64,000 nucleotides of DNA from a virus. Below are positions 39,601 to 47,898 of this stretch, one piece after another; position 1 is the stretch's first letter; every line of letters starts with the position of its first letter. The notes under the pieces were generated by a model that was given only the letters and a program-made list of their open reading frames with translations, had not been told where the DNA came from and made no database searches. The stretch lies in IMG/VR virus record IMGVR_UViG_3300032083_002724, positions 44,544-108,543 of that record; one strand, given 5' to 3'. Position numbers and translations under genes: made by a program.

Positions 39601-42085
39601 CTCTATAGTCTGTTATAGGTGTTGCAGGAATTTCTTTTCCATTTATGTCAAAGCATATTTTGACTTCAACATCTTCACACGGACTAGGTGGAAACGGGCC
39701 ATCAGGATTGCCATCGCCATCCCTGTCTTCACAAGTTCCTTGAACTGGACATCCGTTTTCGTCCAACCTTGAAGTTGGTAGATATATTTCACCAGTTGTT
39801 TTGTCGTAACAATACTGCTGTGCCCAGCGCCCATCTGGAGACGGACAGGAATCTGGTGGGTCAATTGGAGTGCCTCCATCCACACATCTATAGTCTACAA
39901 CACAGCCGGTAACAGAGTCTACTACGGGTAATGCAGGAACTTTAGTTCCATTGCTTAAGATGCATATTTGCTTCTGAATGTCCTGACACGGAATAGGTGG
40001 AAACGGGCCATCAGGATTGCCATCGCCATCCCTGTCTTCACAAGTTCCTTGAACTGGACATCCATCTGGACCGATTGCTAAATCTGGAATATATATCTGA
40101 CCCGTTGTTGGGTCATAACAATATTGTTGTAAAATTACAGGACAGTTATCATCTGGATCTCTAGGAGGGCTTGCGTCTGGACAAAAGTAGCCAACAACGC
40201 ATCCATTATCTATTATAGGTGTTGCTGGAATTTCATTGCCATCTACATCAAGACATATTTTTATTTCAATGTCATCACATGGAATGGGTGGAATCGGAAT
40301 TTCTGGATCACCGTCACCGTCTCTATCTTCGCAAATCCCTTCGGTGGGACATCCATCTGGGCCTATTTGTGGAGCAGCAAAATATAATTCACCTGTTACT
40401 GGGTCTAAGCAGTATTTTTGAAGAATAATAGGACATTCATCTGGAGGATCTACAGGAGGACCAGCTGGACATGTATAACCAGTAACACAACCATTTGAAT
40501 CTACTGTGGGTATTGCTGGAATTTCATTTCCATTTTCATCCAAACATATTTTAATTTCAACGTCATCACATGGATGAGGTGGAAACGGATTATCAAGACG
40601 ACATTCAAAATCAATAACACAACCATCTTCATTAAGAACTGGAATGCCGGGGACTATATTGCCATCATCGTCAAAACAGTATTTAGTATCAATGTCATCA
40701 CACTCTGGAGGCACAGGATCTGTAGGAGGTGGAAATGGACCAAAATCACCGTCATCACATTCAAAATCAATAGCACAACCAAAGTAAGGTGAGTTGGGAT
40801 CTGTGTCTCTCACCGGCCTTGCATGATAAAAACTTCCATCTGGACCTTTACAAAGAACATCTATAGGTATATCAGGACAATGTGGAGGTTGGACAGGGCC
40901 AGTAGTTCTTGTTGTTGTTGTAACTTCAGAAGTAGTAGTCACAACTGGTGGTTCTTCTGGATCTGGAGGTCTACATGGATCACCAACCAAAGGCACGCGA
41001 CCAAATAACCTTAATGTATAAGAGTAATCACTATATAGTGCAAAAGTGCGTCCATAAGCAGTTACATTTGCAAAGAAAGCTACTTTTATTATTTCTTCAT
41101 TAAAATTACTTAATATAAATGTATCCAAATACGGATAGTTATTTAAAGGGGAGGTAGTAGGTATATTTATTGTTTTAAACGCTCGCCATGTACCTTGACC
41201 TCTGCCATCCAATCTGTAAAAAGTGATTCCGTCAATCTTACAAGTATCGCAACCGCCGTAATTTGGATTAGTTATTCTTACCCTATTAGAATTACAGTAA
41301 GGTGGTACTGGAGTATAACTTAGGTCTTCTGCAATTAAGGGTGTTGAAGGTGGGTTTTTATCATTACAAACCACGCCGTTGCCAACTTTCTGAATCTTTA
41401 TACTTTCAATCAAAGAAGGGCAACAAGCAAGATGATTATCGTCGCAAATGCTTTCTACTTTTAATATCACAAAAGAATTTTGCAAGTCTATGCTTTTATC
41501 TATTATATCACAAGACTGAAATTCTATATTATCTAACCTTCCAAATTCACCATCATAAGAAAAACTCTTAGTGGCTATTACAGATTGATCTGGTGATAAA
41601 ATACTAAATTGTAAGTTTTTAGCAAGAAGTAGTTTATCAGATACTTCAGTGTCAAATAATTCAGATGCTGTTAACTTAATGTTATTAGGCTTTAGTTCAG
41701 AGCCATGAGAAAAATCTACAGATGCAGAGGAGAACAGTTGATTTTTAGAATTAACAGATACTTCATTTTTATGTATGAAATTTCCAGAAGCAACATTATT
41801 TATAGTAACTGTTAAATCTGTTCCTGAAGGCAGGGCTATTTCACCACAAGTACATCTAGAGTCATCACTTCTAAGATTGTACCTTATGTTGTTATCTTTT
41901 AAAGAGAGATAACCACGATACATGCATTGATCAACAAAATATCTTTCTGGATTTACAACATACTTTCTCTTGCTTGCGTGGGGATCTACAGTGGTTGTAG
42001 TTGTAGAAGTTGTTGTAACAGTTTGGTATTTAAGGAAAGGATCTGCTGGTGGATCGCACCTTTTCCGTTGTGGGTGAATTCCCAT
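36614..42085 (-). CDS. Cysteine-rich repeat protein with mucin-like linker, 1823 aa
   Basis: Start ATG 42085 has AAAGGA upstream. Layout by eye: short N-terminal Thr run, then a beta-rich domain with 'CTCGE' (about 30-390); about twenty tandem units of 45-52 residues (about 400-1400), each with four cysteines spaced roughly C-x6-C-x20-G-C-x5-C; many alternate units end in 'CEDRDGDGNPDGPFPP', a D-x-D-G-D-G-x-x-D pattern like thrombospondin type 3 or dockerin calcium sites; a Thr/Ser/Ala/Pro linker (about 1420-1550) including a run of Ser-Thr pairs; and a second cysteine-rich, Gly/Asp/Trp-rich domain (about 1550-1823). No signal peptide. A long extended virion fibre or whisker rigidified by disulfides and calcium is the most plausible reading. 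I know of no named family for the whole. Confidence 0.75.
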   Translation of the reverse strand: MGIHPQRKRCDPPADPFLKYQTVTTTSTTTTTVDPHASKRKYVVNPERYFVDQCMYRGYLSLKDNNIRYNLRSDDSRCTCGEIALPSGTDLTVTINNVASGNFIHKNEVSVNSKNQLFSSASVDFSHGSELKPNNIKLTASELFDTEVSDKLLLAKNLQFSILSPDQSVIATKSFSYDGEFGRLDNIEFQSCDIIDKSIDLQNSFVILKVESICDDNHLACCPSLIESIKIQKVGNGVVCNDKNPPSTPLIAEDLSYTPVPPYCNSNRVRITNPNYGGCDTCKIDGITFYRLDGRGQGTWRAFKTINIPTTSPLNNYPYLDTFILSNFNEEIIKVAFFANVTAYGRTFALYSDYSYTLRLFGRVPLVGDPCRPPDPEEPPVVTTTSEVTTTTRTTGPVQPPHCPDIPIDVLCKGPDGSFYHARPVRDTDPNSPYFGCAIDFECDDGDFGPFPPPTDPVPPECDDIDTKYCFDDDGNIVPGIPVLNEDGCVIDFECRLDNPFPPHPCDDVEIKICLDENGNEIPAIPTVDSNGCVTGYTCPAGPPVDPPDECPIILQKYCLDPVTGELYFAAPQIGPDGCPTEGICEDRDGDGDPEIPIPPIPCDDIEIKICLDVDGNEIPATPIIDNGCVVGYFCPDASPPRDPDDNCPVILQQYCYDPTTGQIYIPDLAIGPDGCPVQGTCEDRDGDGNPDGPFPPIPCQDIQKQICILSNGTKVPALPVVDSVTGCVVDYRCVDGGTPIDPPDSCPSPDGRWAQQYCYDKTTGEIYLPTSRLDENGCPVQGTCEDRDGDGNPDGPFPPSPCEDVEVKICFDINGKEIPATPITDYRGCITGYTCPEPSPPRDPDGDCPIILQTYCQDPTTGEIYIPDSAVGPDGCPTDPTCEDRDGDGEPDTPFPPTPCPTFPMKVCLDENGNEVPATPRVDERGCITGFFCTDGGPPRDPSDDCPTVLQHYCLDSTTNEIYFATPVLDSNGCIIDQICEDRDDDGDPEDPFPPLPPSPCEIETKYCVDEDGFKTPATPTLDEQGCVTGYTCPDGSPPVDPPEGCQDNVLQEYCYDPETGEIFPATPEIDQVTGCITDQNCIDEDNDPVPPPPECRPIDQQYCYDPTTNSWTPATPVINEGTGCIIGFLCEDGDPPDPAPNPCSDDVDEWEYCYDPLTGLWTPADPILDKNLCVIGFKDCPTGEDPEPPRPQPPHCRDIPVETCVDENGDIVQADPIYGPVFGDEGRRCIIGYTCPDGSPPQDPTVPCGLVPMQYCYDESANRWNEGEYTFDNRGCPKNCTCPDGDPCLDPSPPTTPPPVTTRAPCPPVPDQPGCFEECDPRTGVIGSAIAPDPIRDSNGCIIDWSCPAGSLCPAPPECPDQPAFPGMCFKWNGIYFESYPPTPVYEVIEVAITRRGENTGVLAYISCLTSYKPCSTMGTPPPTSTEAPTTTLAPTTTEAPTSTSTSTSTSTSTSTSTSTSTSTSTSTTGTSTTETSTTPTPTTTTAAPTTSTTGAATTTGAATTTTAAPTTSTTAAPTTSTTAAPTTSTTAAATTTTAAATTAGPTTTAFDPPDDECSGVSCGCDDNEQGSWDGSGFFGPFANCTADSARHQWAYESETCSWSATKVVGNNGPDAPYYQKFFLCNAKAGGQSYDGVACDGWQIGGNCTNCTAASVSFGTVISTSACPSGPPLWTLSYSTSDEYCGCPSISQPGSASGGDTDEACDANFGGHFYNYDFDCERDCGGWTTATDVHNDYYGPRECCWPQSVKDAVDAGQTMCEACDDNIGPAYDGCQCSTPSCMKGDYDGSGDPGYFDGCGDEPGYLSNYDCEQAFGEGWILI
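37436..37830 (-). repeat. Low-complexity DNA coding a Thr/Ser/Ala linker
   Basis: The stretch is made of short repeats such as a 12-base unit GTTGATGTTGAA (plus strand), about five copies near 37694-37760, encoding Ser-Thr-Ser-Thr, and repeats of GTTGTTGATGTTGTTGG-type sequence encoding 'TTSTTAAP'. Such runs change length by slippage and encode an unstructured, potentially O-glycosylated stalk. Confidence 0.85.
38000..40885 (-). repeat. Tandem array of about 20 cysteine-rich coding repeats
   Basis: The coding units are about 135-156 bases. Two unit types alternate over much of the array: type A with 'IKICLDENGNEIPATP' and type B with 'LQQYCYDPTTGEIYIP' plus the acidic 'DRDGDG' segment, giving a higher-order period of about 295 bases. 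Units towards the C-terminal end (below about 38,900) are more divergent. The pattern points to growth by unequal exchange. Confidence 0.85.
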
Positions 42086-42096
42086 AAAATATTCCT

Positions 42097-45000
42097 TTAC
42101 TTACAACAGCTACCGCAAGCTATATCTTCATTATTAATAAAAATAGGTCTATATTGTGAATTTATATTTAAGGCTACAACAAAGTCCCCAGATGATATGT
42201 GTAAATTTTTATCTCTATTGACAATGTATATTCTTTCATTGCTAGGTTCTATTTCTAAAATTCCACTTGTGGGTGAACCATAAGAACTAGGTGTAGCTAT
42301 ACCTGTCTTCATGAAACCTTCTACCGCAAAAGGAACCATTCCAGAAAGTGTTGGTAGAGCATTGGTTTCTACAGAAGTACCATCCCTGAACCTAACAGCA
42401 CCAAGTAACTTAAGATCTCCAGATAGAGAAGCGAAAGGTCTAGCAATACTAGGAGCTTCAAAACTAGGAGCAAACTCAACCCCAGACATTTCTGGAGCAG
42501 AGTGATCAAAAGTCATAAGATCATGAGAGCCGTGAAGACCGCTACCAGTAAATCTAAGATGAAGATCATAAGGAACTCTATAAGAATCTTTAATTTCTGT
42601 TTCTATCATGTCATGCGTAAACTTTAGATACTCAGTCCTAGTAGGATCTTCAGCCATCAAAGTCGCACCCTTCGCAGTCATAGCATAGCTACCATGTAAT
42701 CCACTAACGGTAATATCATTATTATTTCCAATTTGGAAACCATTATCACCTATGGCTGGAAGATTATTACCTATAGAAATTACATTCATGTTGGCAGCAT
42801 TTGAACTAATATTACTACCAAGGAATATATTACCACTTCCAACTGACAAGGTATTTACATTGTTATTTCCAAGGATTGTATTGCCAGAAGCTAGAGTAAA
42901 ACCGTTAGCAGAATTGTGTCCAACAACAATATTGCCAGAACCTATTGCGCTAGACTTGGAGGAGCTGCTACCAATCACTGTGTTTCCAGAACCTGTAGCA
43001 ATCCCTTCTGCTGACCTAAAGCCAACAGCGACATTGTTAGAGCCAGTTAAAATACCACTCAAAGCTCCATAACCATAGGCAGTATTTCTAACACCAGAGA
43101 TAGCAGATCTATTAAGAGGAGAAAGTATACCAGCAAAGGTATTACCACTGTCCATAGTGTCTGTGAACACTAAGTTATCTTGTGAATCAAATCTACTTCT
43201 TGTTACAGTTGCTATGTTTCCACTACTATCTAAGAACTGAAGCTTTTGAGATCTATTAGGTATAAAATCATATTTTACATAAAGTCTACCAAAACCACTA
43301 TCGTATATTGGATTGATAGTAAGGTTATCATCCATAACTTCATGCATCTTGATCACACCGCTTGGATGACCAGATCCACCAATAGTTAATAATTCACTAA
43401 GCTCTCCAACCCCACTAGAGCAAATGCCAACATAGCCACTTTCTGATATAGCTGTAGCCATTACACCGCTAGTAGTTTGATAGATTGTTATACTACCAAG
43501 CTTATCGACAGAATCATACTTTACTTCTAGCCCATCCGATACGCAATTGTTTCCTGTAAGTAATTGCAAAGCACTGCTAACGTCACCAGCGTTTTCAGCA
43601 GTAATTCTTGCTTCTGCATTAGTGTCAGATCTAACGTTAAATATTGTCGCTGGAGTAAGTGAAAATCCAGCACCCTCATGATCAAAATTATTTATACCAA
43701 AAACACCCTTATCACTAGCGCTATTCGGTTTTTTCATTAACATGAAATGATTAGTAGAATATGAATCATTGTCATATGAACTAAATACTAGTCTATCGGT
43801 ATTCAAACCTTCAGAGTCAAGAGTTTGATCATCAACATAAGTTATTTCAAATCCCTGTAAGAAATCCTTAAGATTTTCTCCAGAATTTAAAACTTTGTTA
43901 CCAGTTAAAAATCTTTGGATAACATTGATGTCCCCAGACTCTGGAGCGGCGATGGTAAAGATGTAGTCGTTATTAACACCAGAATTTGCTAATAAATTAA
44001 AATCACCAAGTCCAGCGTAATCACCACTATTGTCTACAATGTTTTCTTTAGCTATGAATGCTCTGCCACTCTCCAAGAATAAACCTTTACATTCATTGAA
44101 CAAAGGTCCATATCCATAATGTAATAAAGATACATTTCCGCTATCTAGAACTCTACCAGTTTTAACATGGCATCCACTGCCCATATGCAAGCTAATATTA
44201 CTATTCCAACTAGACCTAGTATAAAGAGTGTCTTCGTCTAGGCAGTCTGCTAGAAGTGGATCTAAGCTAGTGCTTGGCTTGAAGATAAATTCATATTCTC
44301 TAAACTCAGCTGGAGAAGTACCACTTCCTCTAGCTATAAATCCAGCGCCTTCTAGTTCAGCATCTGTAAGATAGCCCTGTGGGTGATTTGTCTCAGGATC
44401 GAACAAAACATTAAAATTAATACCACTGACTGTACCGCCATCAATCGTATCGAAAGTGCCACTAGAAGCTAAATGTATAGTTTTAGTGAGGTAATGGCTT
44501 TGCTGAGTTGCTACAAAGGATTCTAACTCAGTAATACCGCTAACAGTAAGATTATTACCAATGTGTACATTTGAAGATATATTGGCGTTTTTAGTCCACA
44601 GGTCTTTCCATTCGTGATGACCATATCCTAGATCGTATGTTTGAGATGTGCCAAACGGAACGAAGTCTCCAGAAGAAATTAAATATGGATCATAATCAAA
44701 AAACTGGGTGATTAAGGATTCGCTAGATATAAGGGCAGAACCACTCATGACTACACCATGAGACAAATATAGTTTATCCCAATAGTAAGATGAGTGACCA
44801 AGATTAAAATCACGATCCATAGAAGGAGATATATTACCGCTTGTCTGTAATGTTCCTACTTCCTTGCTATGAAGACCTCTAGTTCCAACACCCAAAATTA
44901 AATTATTATTTGTTAGATCGCCATAAACAAGCGGCGTTAAGCCTGTACCTTCAGGATTTGAACAAACGAAACTATGATCGACGGCGTGTGAGCCAATGTA

Positions 45001-45528
45001 CAATTTATAGTCTGTACCTGTTGCAGCATAATATCCAGCTCCTTGCCCTATTGCTATGTTCCAATTGCCATTCTTGTTTCTGCTTAAAGAGTGAGAACCT
45101 ACGCCTACATTGCCATAACCATTAATATTTCCAGTTAAAGCATGTCTACCAATCGCAGCATTCTCTACGCCATATATATTACAAGATAAAGCACTGGCTC
45201 CTAAAGCTGTATTACCACTACCTTGATAACTAGAATACAAAGCTTGGTAGCCAACAGCTGTGTCGTCTGTAGTTGTGTAATTAGGAAGGTCTAGCTTATC
45301 TAAAGCCTCTAAGCCTATCTTTACACTTCTTGTGCTAGGTGTAGAGAAATTATTAGAAATTAAATCAGCTATCGTTAAATTTAATTCAGGATCAAGTAGG
45401 TTATTGACAGAATCAATAATGTCTATTAAATTATGACGAATATCGTGTGGAGAAATTTGACCAGTAATATTATCATTAATTTCAGAGTTTATATTCTCTG
45501 TTATCTGACTCTTGGACAGGTTAGCCAT
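42097..45528 (-). CDS. Fibre protein with YadA-head-like repeats, 1143 aa
   Basis: The N-terminal 45 residues carry the docking module also seen in the 352-residue protein downstream. Two blocks of 14-16-residue repeats of the type G-N-x-A-x-G (for example 'GSGNTALGASAL' and 'GSNNVAVGFRSA') occur at about 75-165 and 800-915; these resemble the YadA/trimeric autotransporter head repeats that form left-handed parallel beta rolls. The part between is beta-rich with many Ser-Gly pairs, and the end has a compact 'NERIYIVNRDKNLHI' segment and C-G-S-C-C. A trimeric head or tail fibre that binds surfaces is the likely role. The gene follows the capsid region and the 230-residue protein. Confidence 0.75.
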   Translation of the reverse strand: MANLSKSQITENINSEINDNITGQISPHDIRHNLIDIIDSVNNLLDPELNLTIADLISNNFSTPSTRSVKIGLEALDKLDLPNYTTTDDTAVGYQALYSSYQGSGNTALGASALSCNIYGVENAAIGRHALTGNINGYGNVGVGSHSLSRNKNGNWNIAIGQGAGYYAATGTDYKLYIGSHAVDHSFVCSNPEGTGLTPLVYGDLTNNNLILGVGTRGLHSKEVGTLQTSGNISPSMDRDFNLGHSSYYWDKLYLSHGVVMSGSALISSESLITQFFDYDPYLISSGDFVPFGTSQTYDLGYGHHEWKDLWTKNANISSNVHIGNNLTVSGITELESFVATQQSHYLTKTIHLASSGTFDTIDGGTVSGINFNVLFDPETNHPQGYLTDAELEGAGFIARGSGTSPAEFREYEFIFKPSTSLDPLLADCLDEDTLYTRSSWNSNISLHMGSGCHVKTGRVLDSGNVSLLHYGYGPLFNECKGLFLESGRAFIAKENIVDNSGDYAGLGDFNLLANSGVNNDYIFTIAAPESGDINVIQRFLTGNKVLNSGENLKDFLQGFEITYVDDQTLDSEGLNTDRLVFSSYDNDSYSTNHFMLMKKPNSASDKGVFGINNFDHEGAGFSLTPATIFNVRSDTNAEARITAENAGDVSSALQLLTGNNCVSDGLEVKYDSVDKLGSITIYQTTSGVMATAISESGYVGICSSGVGELSELLTIGGSGHPSGVIKMHEVMDDNLTINPIYDSGFGRLYVKYDFIPNRSQKLQFLDSSGNIATVTRSRFDSQDNLVFTDTMDSGNTFAGILSPLNRSAISGVRNTAYGYGALSGILTGSNNVAVGFRSAEGIATGSGNTVIGSSSSKSSAIGSGNIVVGHNSANGFTLASGNTILGNNNVNTLSVGSGNIFLGSNISSNAANMNVISIGNNLPAIGDNGFQIGNNNDITVSGLHGSYAMTAKGATLMAEDPTRTEYLKFTHDMIETEIKDSYRVPYDLHLRFTGSGLHGSHDLMTFDHSAPEMSGVEFAPSFEAPSIARPFASLSGDLKLLGAVRFRDGTSVETNALPTLSGMVPFAVEGFMKTGIATPSSYGSPTSGILEIEPSNERIYIVNRDKNLHISSGDFVVALNINSQYRPIFINNEDIACGSCCK

Positions 45529-45555
45529 AGTTATTGGTCTCTCTGGTATATTATA

Positions 45556-46248
45556 TTATTTAAGGCTAATTTCTAAAGAATTTGAATCAAACTTTATTGT
45601 ATCTCCAGTGTATACGAATCTTGGGTTTTCTAAAGTCGCAGACATGAGAATGTTCCCAGCGCCATATGTAGCACTATCCAGCACAGCTATGCCAGAAACC
45701 CATCCCCAATCTGTAACAGCAGACTGAAAAACGATTTGATTTTTATTTTTAATAAAACCATTTCCTTCATATTCTCTATAGCTAGGATCTGTTGAGCCAT
45801 AATCACCAGAAACAACAACGCCATCTGGACCAAAAAACTGTACACCCGGAAAAATAGTTTCAAATGTAAAAGTACTGGCTGATGGTGAACCAGCTGTAGA
45901 AGCAGCAACAGCGGTTGGAGAATCTAGATATAATGGATAAAAGTATCCACTATGATTAGGAATATCGCTATTTACTTGGAATGCAGTACTGTTATCAGTA
46001 CCTACCAAGTTCCATACGCCACTACCACTAGAAGACGAACCAAGGTCTATTCTACTGTAATTGGTAGATACATGGTTTAGACCTCTCATAGCTCCCGAAG
46101 GAAGCTCATCAATCGTAGCCCCTGTGTCAGTGTCCTTTGGCGGTGCAGCAGTCAAAGCAACGGATAAAGAGGTGGGAGGGGTAAAAGTTTCTCCAAAAAA
46201 TATGTGAGAAAGTATTCCTGATTCAAGGTAATCAGATAGTGCAGCCAT
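45556..46248 (-). CDS. Gp80-like small structural (fibre-associated) protein, 230 aa
   Basis: The N-terminus 'LSDYLESGILSHIFFG' followed by 'PPTSLSVALTAAPP' is the recognisable opening of a widespread phage family often labelled tail fibre or Gp80-like from memory. The rest is a beta-rich domain with 'YREYEGNGFIKNKNQIVF' and 'GWVSGIAVLDSATYGAGNIL'. It is the first gene after the capsid terminator, with AGGAG at the ribosome site and a promoter-like element 45 bases upstream, so it probably starts a separate transcript. Confidence 0.7.
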   Translation of the reverse strand: MAALSDYLESGILSHIFFGETFTPPTSLSVALTAAPPKDTDTGATIDELPSGAMRGLNHVSTNYSRIDLGSSSSGSGVWNLVGTDNSTAFQVNSDIPNHSGYFYPLYLDSPTAVAASTAGSPSASTFTFETIFPGVQFFGPDGVVVSGDYGSTDPSYREYEGNGFIKNKNQIVFQSAVTDWGWVSGIAVLDSATYGAGNILMSATLENPRFVYTGDTIKFDSNSLEISLK

Positions 46249-46292
46249 TTTATTCTCCTAAGAAAAAGAGTCCTGACAGTTCGATCTAATGG

Positions 46293-46301
46293 TATATACA
46301 C
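46293..46301 (-). promoter_or_regulatory. Candidate late promoter element (GTGTATATA) after the capsid terminator
   Basis: On the minus strand the element follows directly after the T-run of the capsid terminator (CTTTTTTCGTGTATATA) and lies 45 bases before the next ATG at 46248. A terminator followed at once by a promoter would separate very high capsid expression from that of the fibre genes. Confidence 0.45.
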
Positions 46302-46302
46302 G

Positions 46303-46337
46303 AAAAAAGCCACCCCCAGCGAATGAAGGTGGCTTTT
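46303..46337 (-). terminator. Intrinsic terminator of the major capsid gene
   Basis: AAAAGCCACC pairs perfectly with GGTGGCTTTT (10 bp, 46305-46314 with 46328-46337) around a 13-base loop. On the minus strand the stem is followed by six T residues. It begins 21 bases after the capsid stop codon. This is the clearest intrinsic terminator I see in the window. Confidence 0.85.
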
Positions 46338-46358
46338 CTAGTTTATGGCTATAAACAA

Positions 46359-47366
46359 TTAGAATGAGCCAAGAATCACTCTACGATTGTCTAGAACGCC
46401 AAATCCAAGCTCTGCAAAGCCATAGTAGCCAGCTCTTTGCTGACGATGGAGAGTTGGGTCTTCAAAGACCTGCAACTGCTCCTTAACGGGCATTACGAAG
46501 CTGTCATTGCTAGACTGATCAAGACCAACAACCAATTCAAGGTCACTAGTCTGAACAGCGCCACTGAGTTCTCCAGTGAAGAATGTTTGATATTCTTGAC
46601 CTTCACCAAGCTCGTCCAGATCTGTAAGGTTAACACCAAAGATTCTGGTAATTGGAGCGCCACCTTCTGGAGCGGTATAGATCTCACGACGAGTAACTTC
46701 GTCAACTTGATCCAATCCCCAGCTACGGACATCTTCCAAAGCTTCTGGAGAGACATAGAGATCAGTAAGGCGACCACGCCCAGCTGAAGCACTATTTCCA
46801 CCAGAGTTTCGACGCATAACAGTTTGCATGAGAGAAACAAGTCTCTTGCTGAATAGTCCAGCAGTTGCATCACCGTCAAAGACAAGGATGTTACGGTCAA
46901 CGCCAGCGGCGAGGAGAGTGTGCCATCCATCATCATTCATCTTCTTGGTAAAACCAGCTTCCATGACTTGCATGGCGCGACCAACAACGTCCCAACGAGC
47001 GTCACGGGCATATCGGAGAAGATAATCAACCGATGATGCAATGGCGTAAGTTGGAATCATGACGTAATCGCCTTCTACTGAACGCTCTGGTATTCTACCA
47101 TGACCGGGATTAGTGTAAGCTACATGCTCACCTTCAAGTCCGGGGCTGATAAGATCAAGAGGAAATTCAGTTGTTGAGCCAGCTTCTACATTAATGGTTT
47201 CAAAAATGTTACCAAGAATGTTTCCAACAAGGACACCCTTGCGGAGTGGAAGCTCAAGTGCTTTAGCGAATTCTCGCTGTGCAGCTTGGGCTACGTTTAC
47301 ATCTGCATCTCCTGATTTCTTCAGAAGACCGATGAATTCATCACTAGGTCTTTCATTAATAGGCAT
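46359..47366 (-). CDS. Major capsid protein, HK97 fold
   Basis: The start ATG 47366 has AAAGGAG 8 bases upstream; an earlier in-frame codon at 47405 would overlap the previous gene and lacks a site. The 335-residue product has the usual layout of HK97-type capsid proteins: an N-terminal helical arm, 'NIFETINVEAGSTTEFPL' at the E-loop/P-domain entry, 'GDYVMIPTYAIASSVDYLL', a spine-like helix 'RAMQVMEAGFTKKMNDDGW', and a C-terminal A-domain ending 'RAGYYGFAELGFGVLDNR'. It follows the decoration and scaffold genes and is followed by a strong terminator, which fits the most abundant virion protein. Confidence 0.92.
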   Translation of the reverse strand: MPINERPSDEFIGLLKKSGDADVNVAQAAQREFAKALELPLRKGVLVGNILGNIFETINVEAGSTTEFPLDLISPGLEGEHVAYTNPGHGRIPERSVEGDYVMIPTYAIASSVDYLLRYARDARWDVVGRAMQVMEAGFTKKMNDDGWHTLLAAGVDRNILVFDGDATAGLFSKRLVSLMQTVMRRNSGGNSASAGRGRLTDLYVSPEALEDVRSWGLDQVDEVTRREIYTAPEGGAPITRIFGVNLTDLDELGEGQEYQTFFTGELSGAVQTSDLELVVGLDQSSNDSFVMPVKEQLQVFEDPTLHRQQRAGYYGFAELGFGVLDNRRVILGSF

Positions 47367-47391
47367 GTGTTTTTCTCCTTTTTGTATTATA

Positions 47392-47880
47392 TTAGTTAGC
47401 GCCAAAGTTAGGCAAGTTGACTTCGACCTTTACATATCCGTCTTCATCCTTACTTGAAAGGAATCGACCGATAGCAAGATTACCAGAAGCAGCAGCTGTT
47501 GCAGCGTCAGTTCTGATGTTACCAGCGGTAGCTGAGTCAGCGTAAGCAACCTTGCCAGCAACTGGAGTACCAGTGATGCTGTTGGTTACAACGTAACCCT
47601 TACGAAGAACAGTAACCTTACCACCCTTTTGCACTTCATCTTTGTGCTGATTCAAGTGGGTTCTTGTGAGATCCTTATTAACTACATCGTTAAGAAGGAT
47701 ACCAACAGGTACATCTGTAGCAGTTACCTGCTTGTACTTCACAAGGTTAACACCTTGATCCATAGCAGCACCCGATCCAGCCGTATCATGTACAACAACA
47801 CCACCGCGAGTTGCGGTTCCATCATTGTAGAAAAAACTGATATCTGTCTGGAGTTCTAATCTATCTGATTTTAGAGCCAT
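47392..47880 (-). CDS. Head decoration protein (DUF2190-like), 162 aa
   Basis: AAAGGAG precedes the ATG. The beta-rich sequence with 'GGVVVHDTAGSGAAMDQGVN', 'TATDVPVGILLNDVV' and 'GGKVTVLRKGYVVTN' has the style of small capsid-stabilising proteins found between scaffold and capsid genes. It would bind the outside of the expanded capsid. The call rests on this style and on position. Confidence 0.75.
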   Translation of the reverse strand: MALKSDRLELQTDISFFYNDGTATRGGVVVHDTAGSGAAMDQGVNLVKYKQVTATDVPVGILLNDVVNKDLTRTHLNQHKDEVQKGGKVTVLRKGYVVTNSITGTPVAGKVAYADSATAGNIRTDAATAAASGNLAIGRFLSSKDEDGYVKVEVNLPNFGAN

Positions 47881-47898
47881 GTTAAATTCTCCTTTTAA

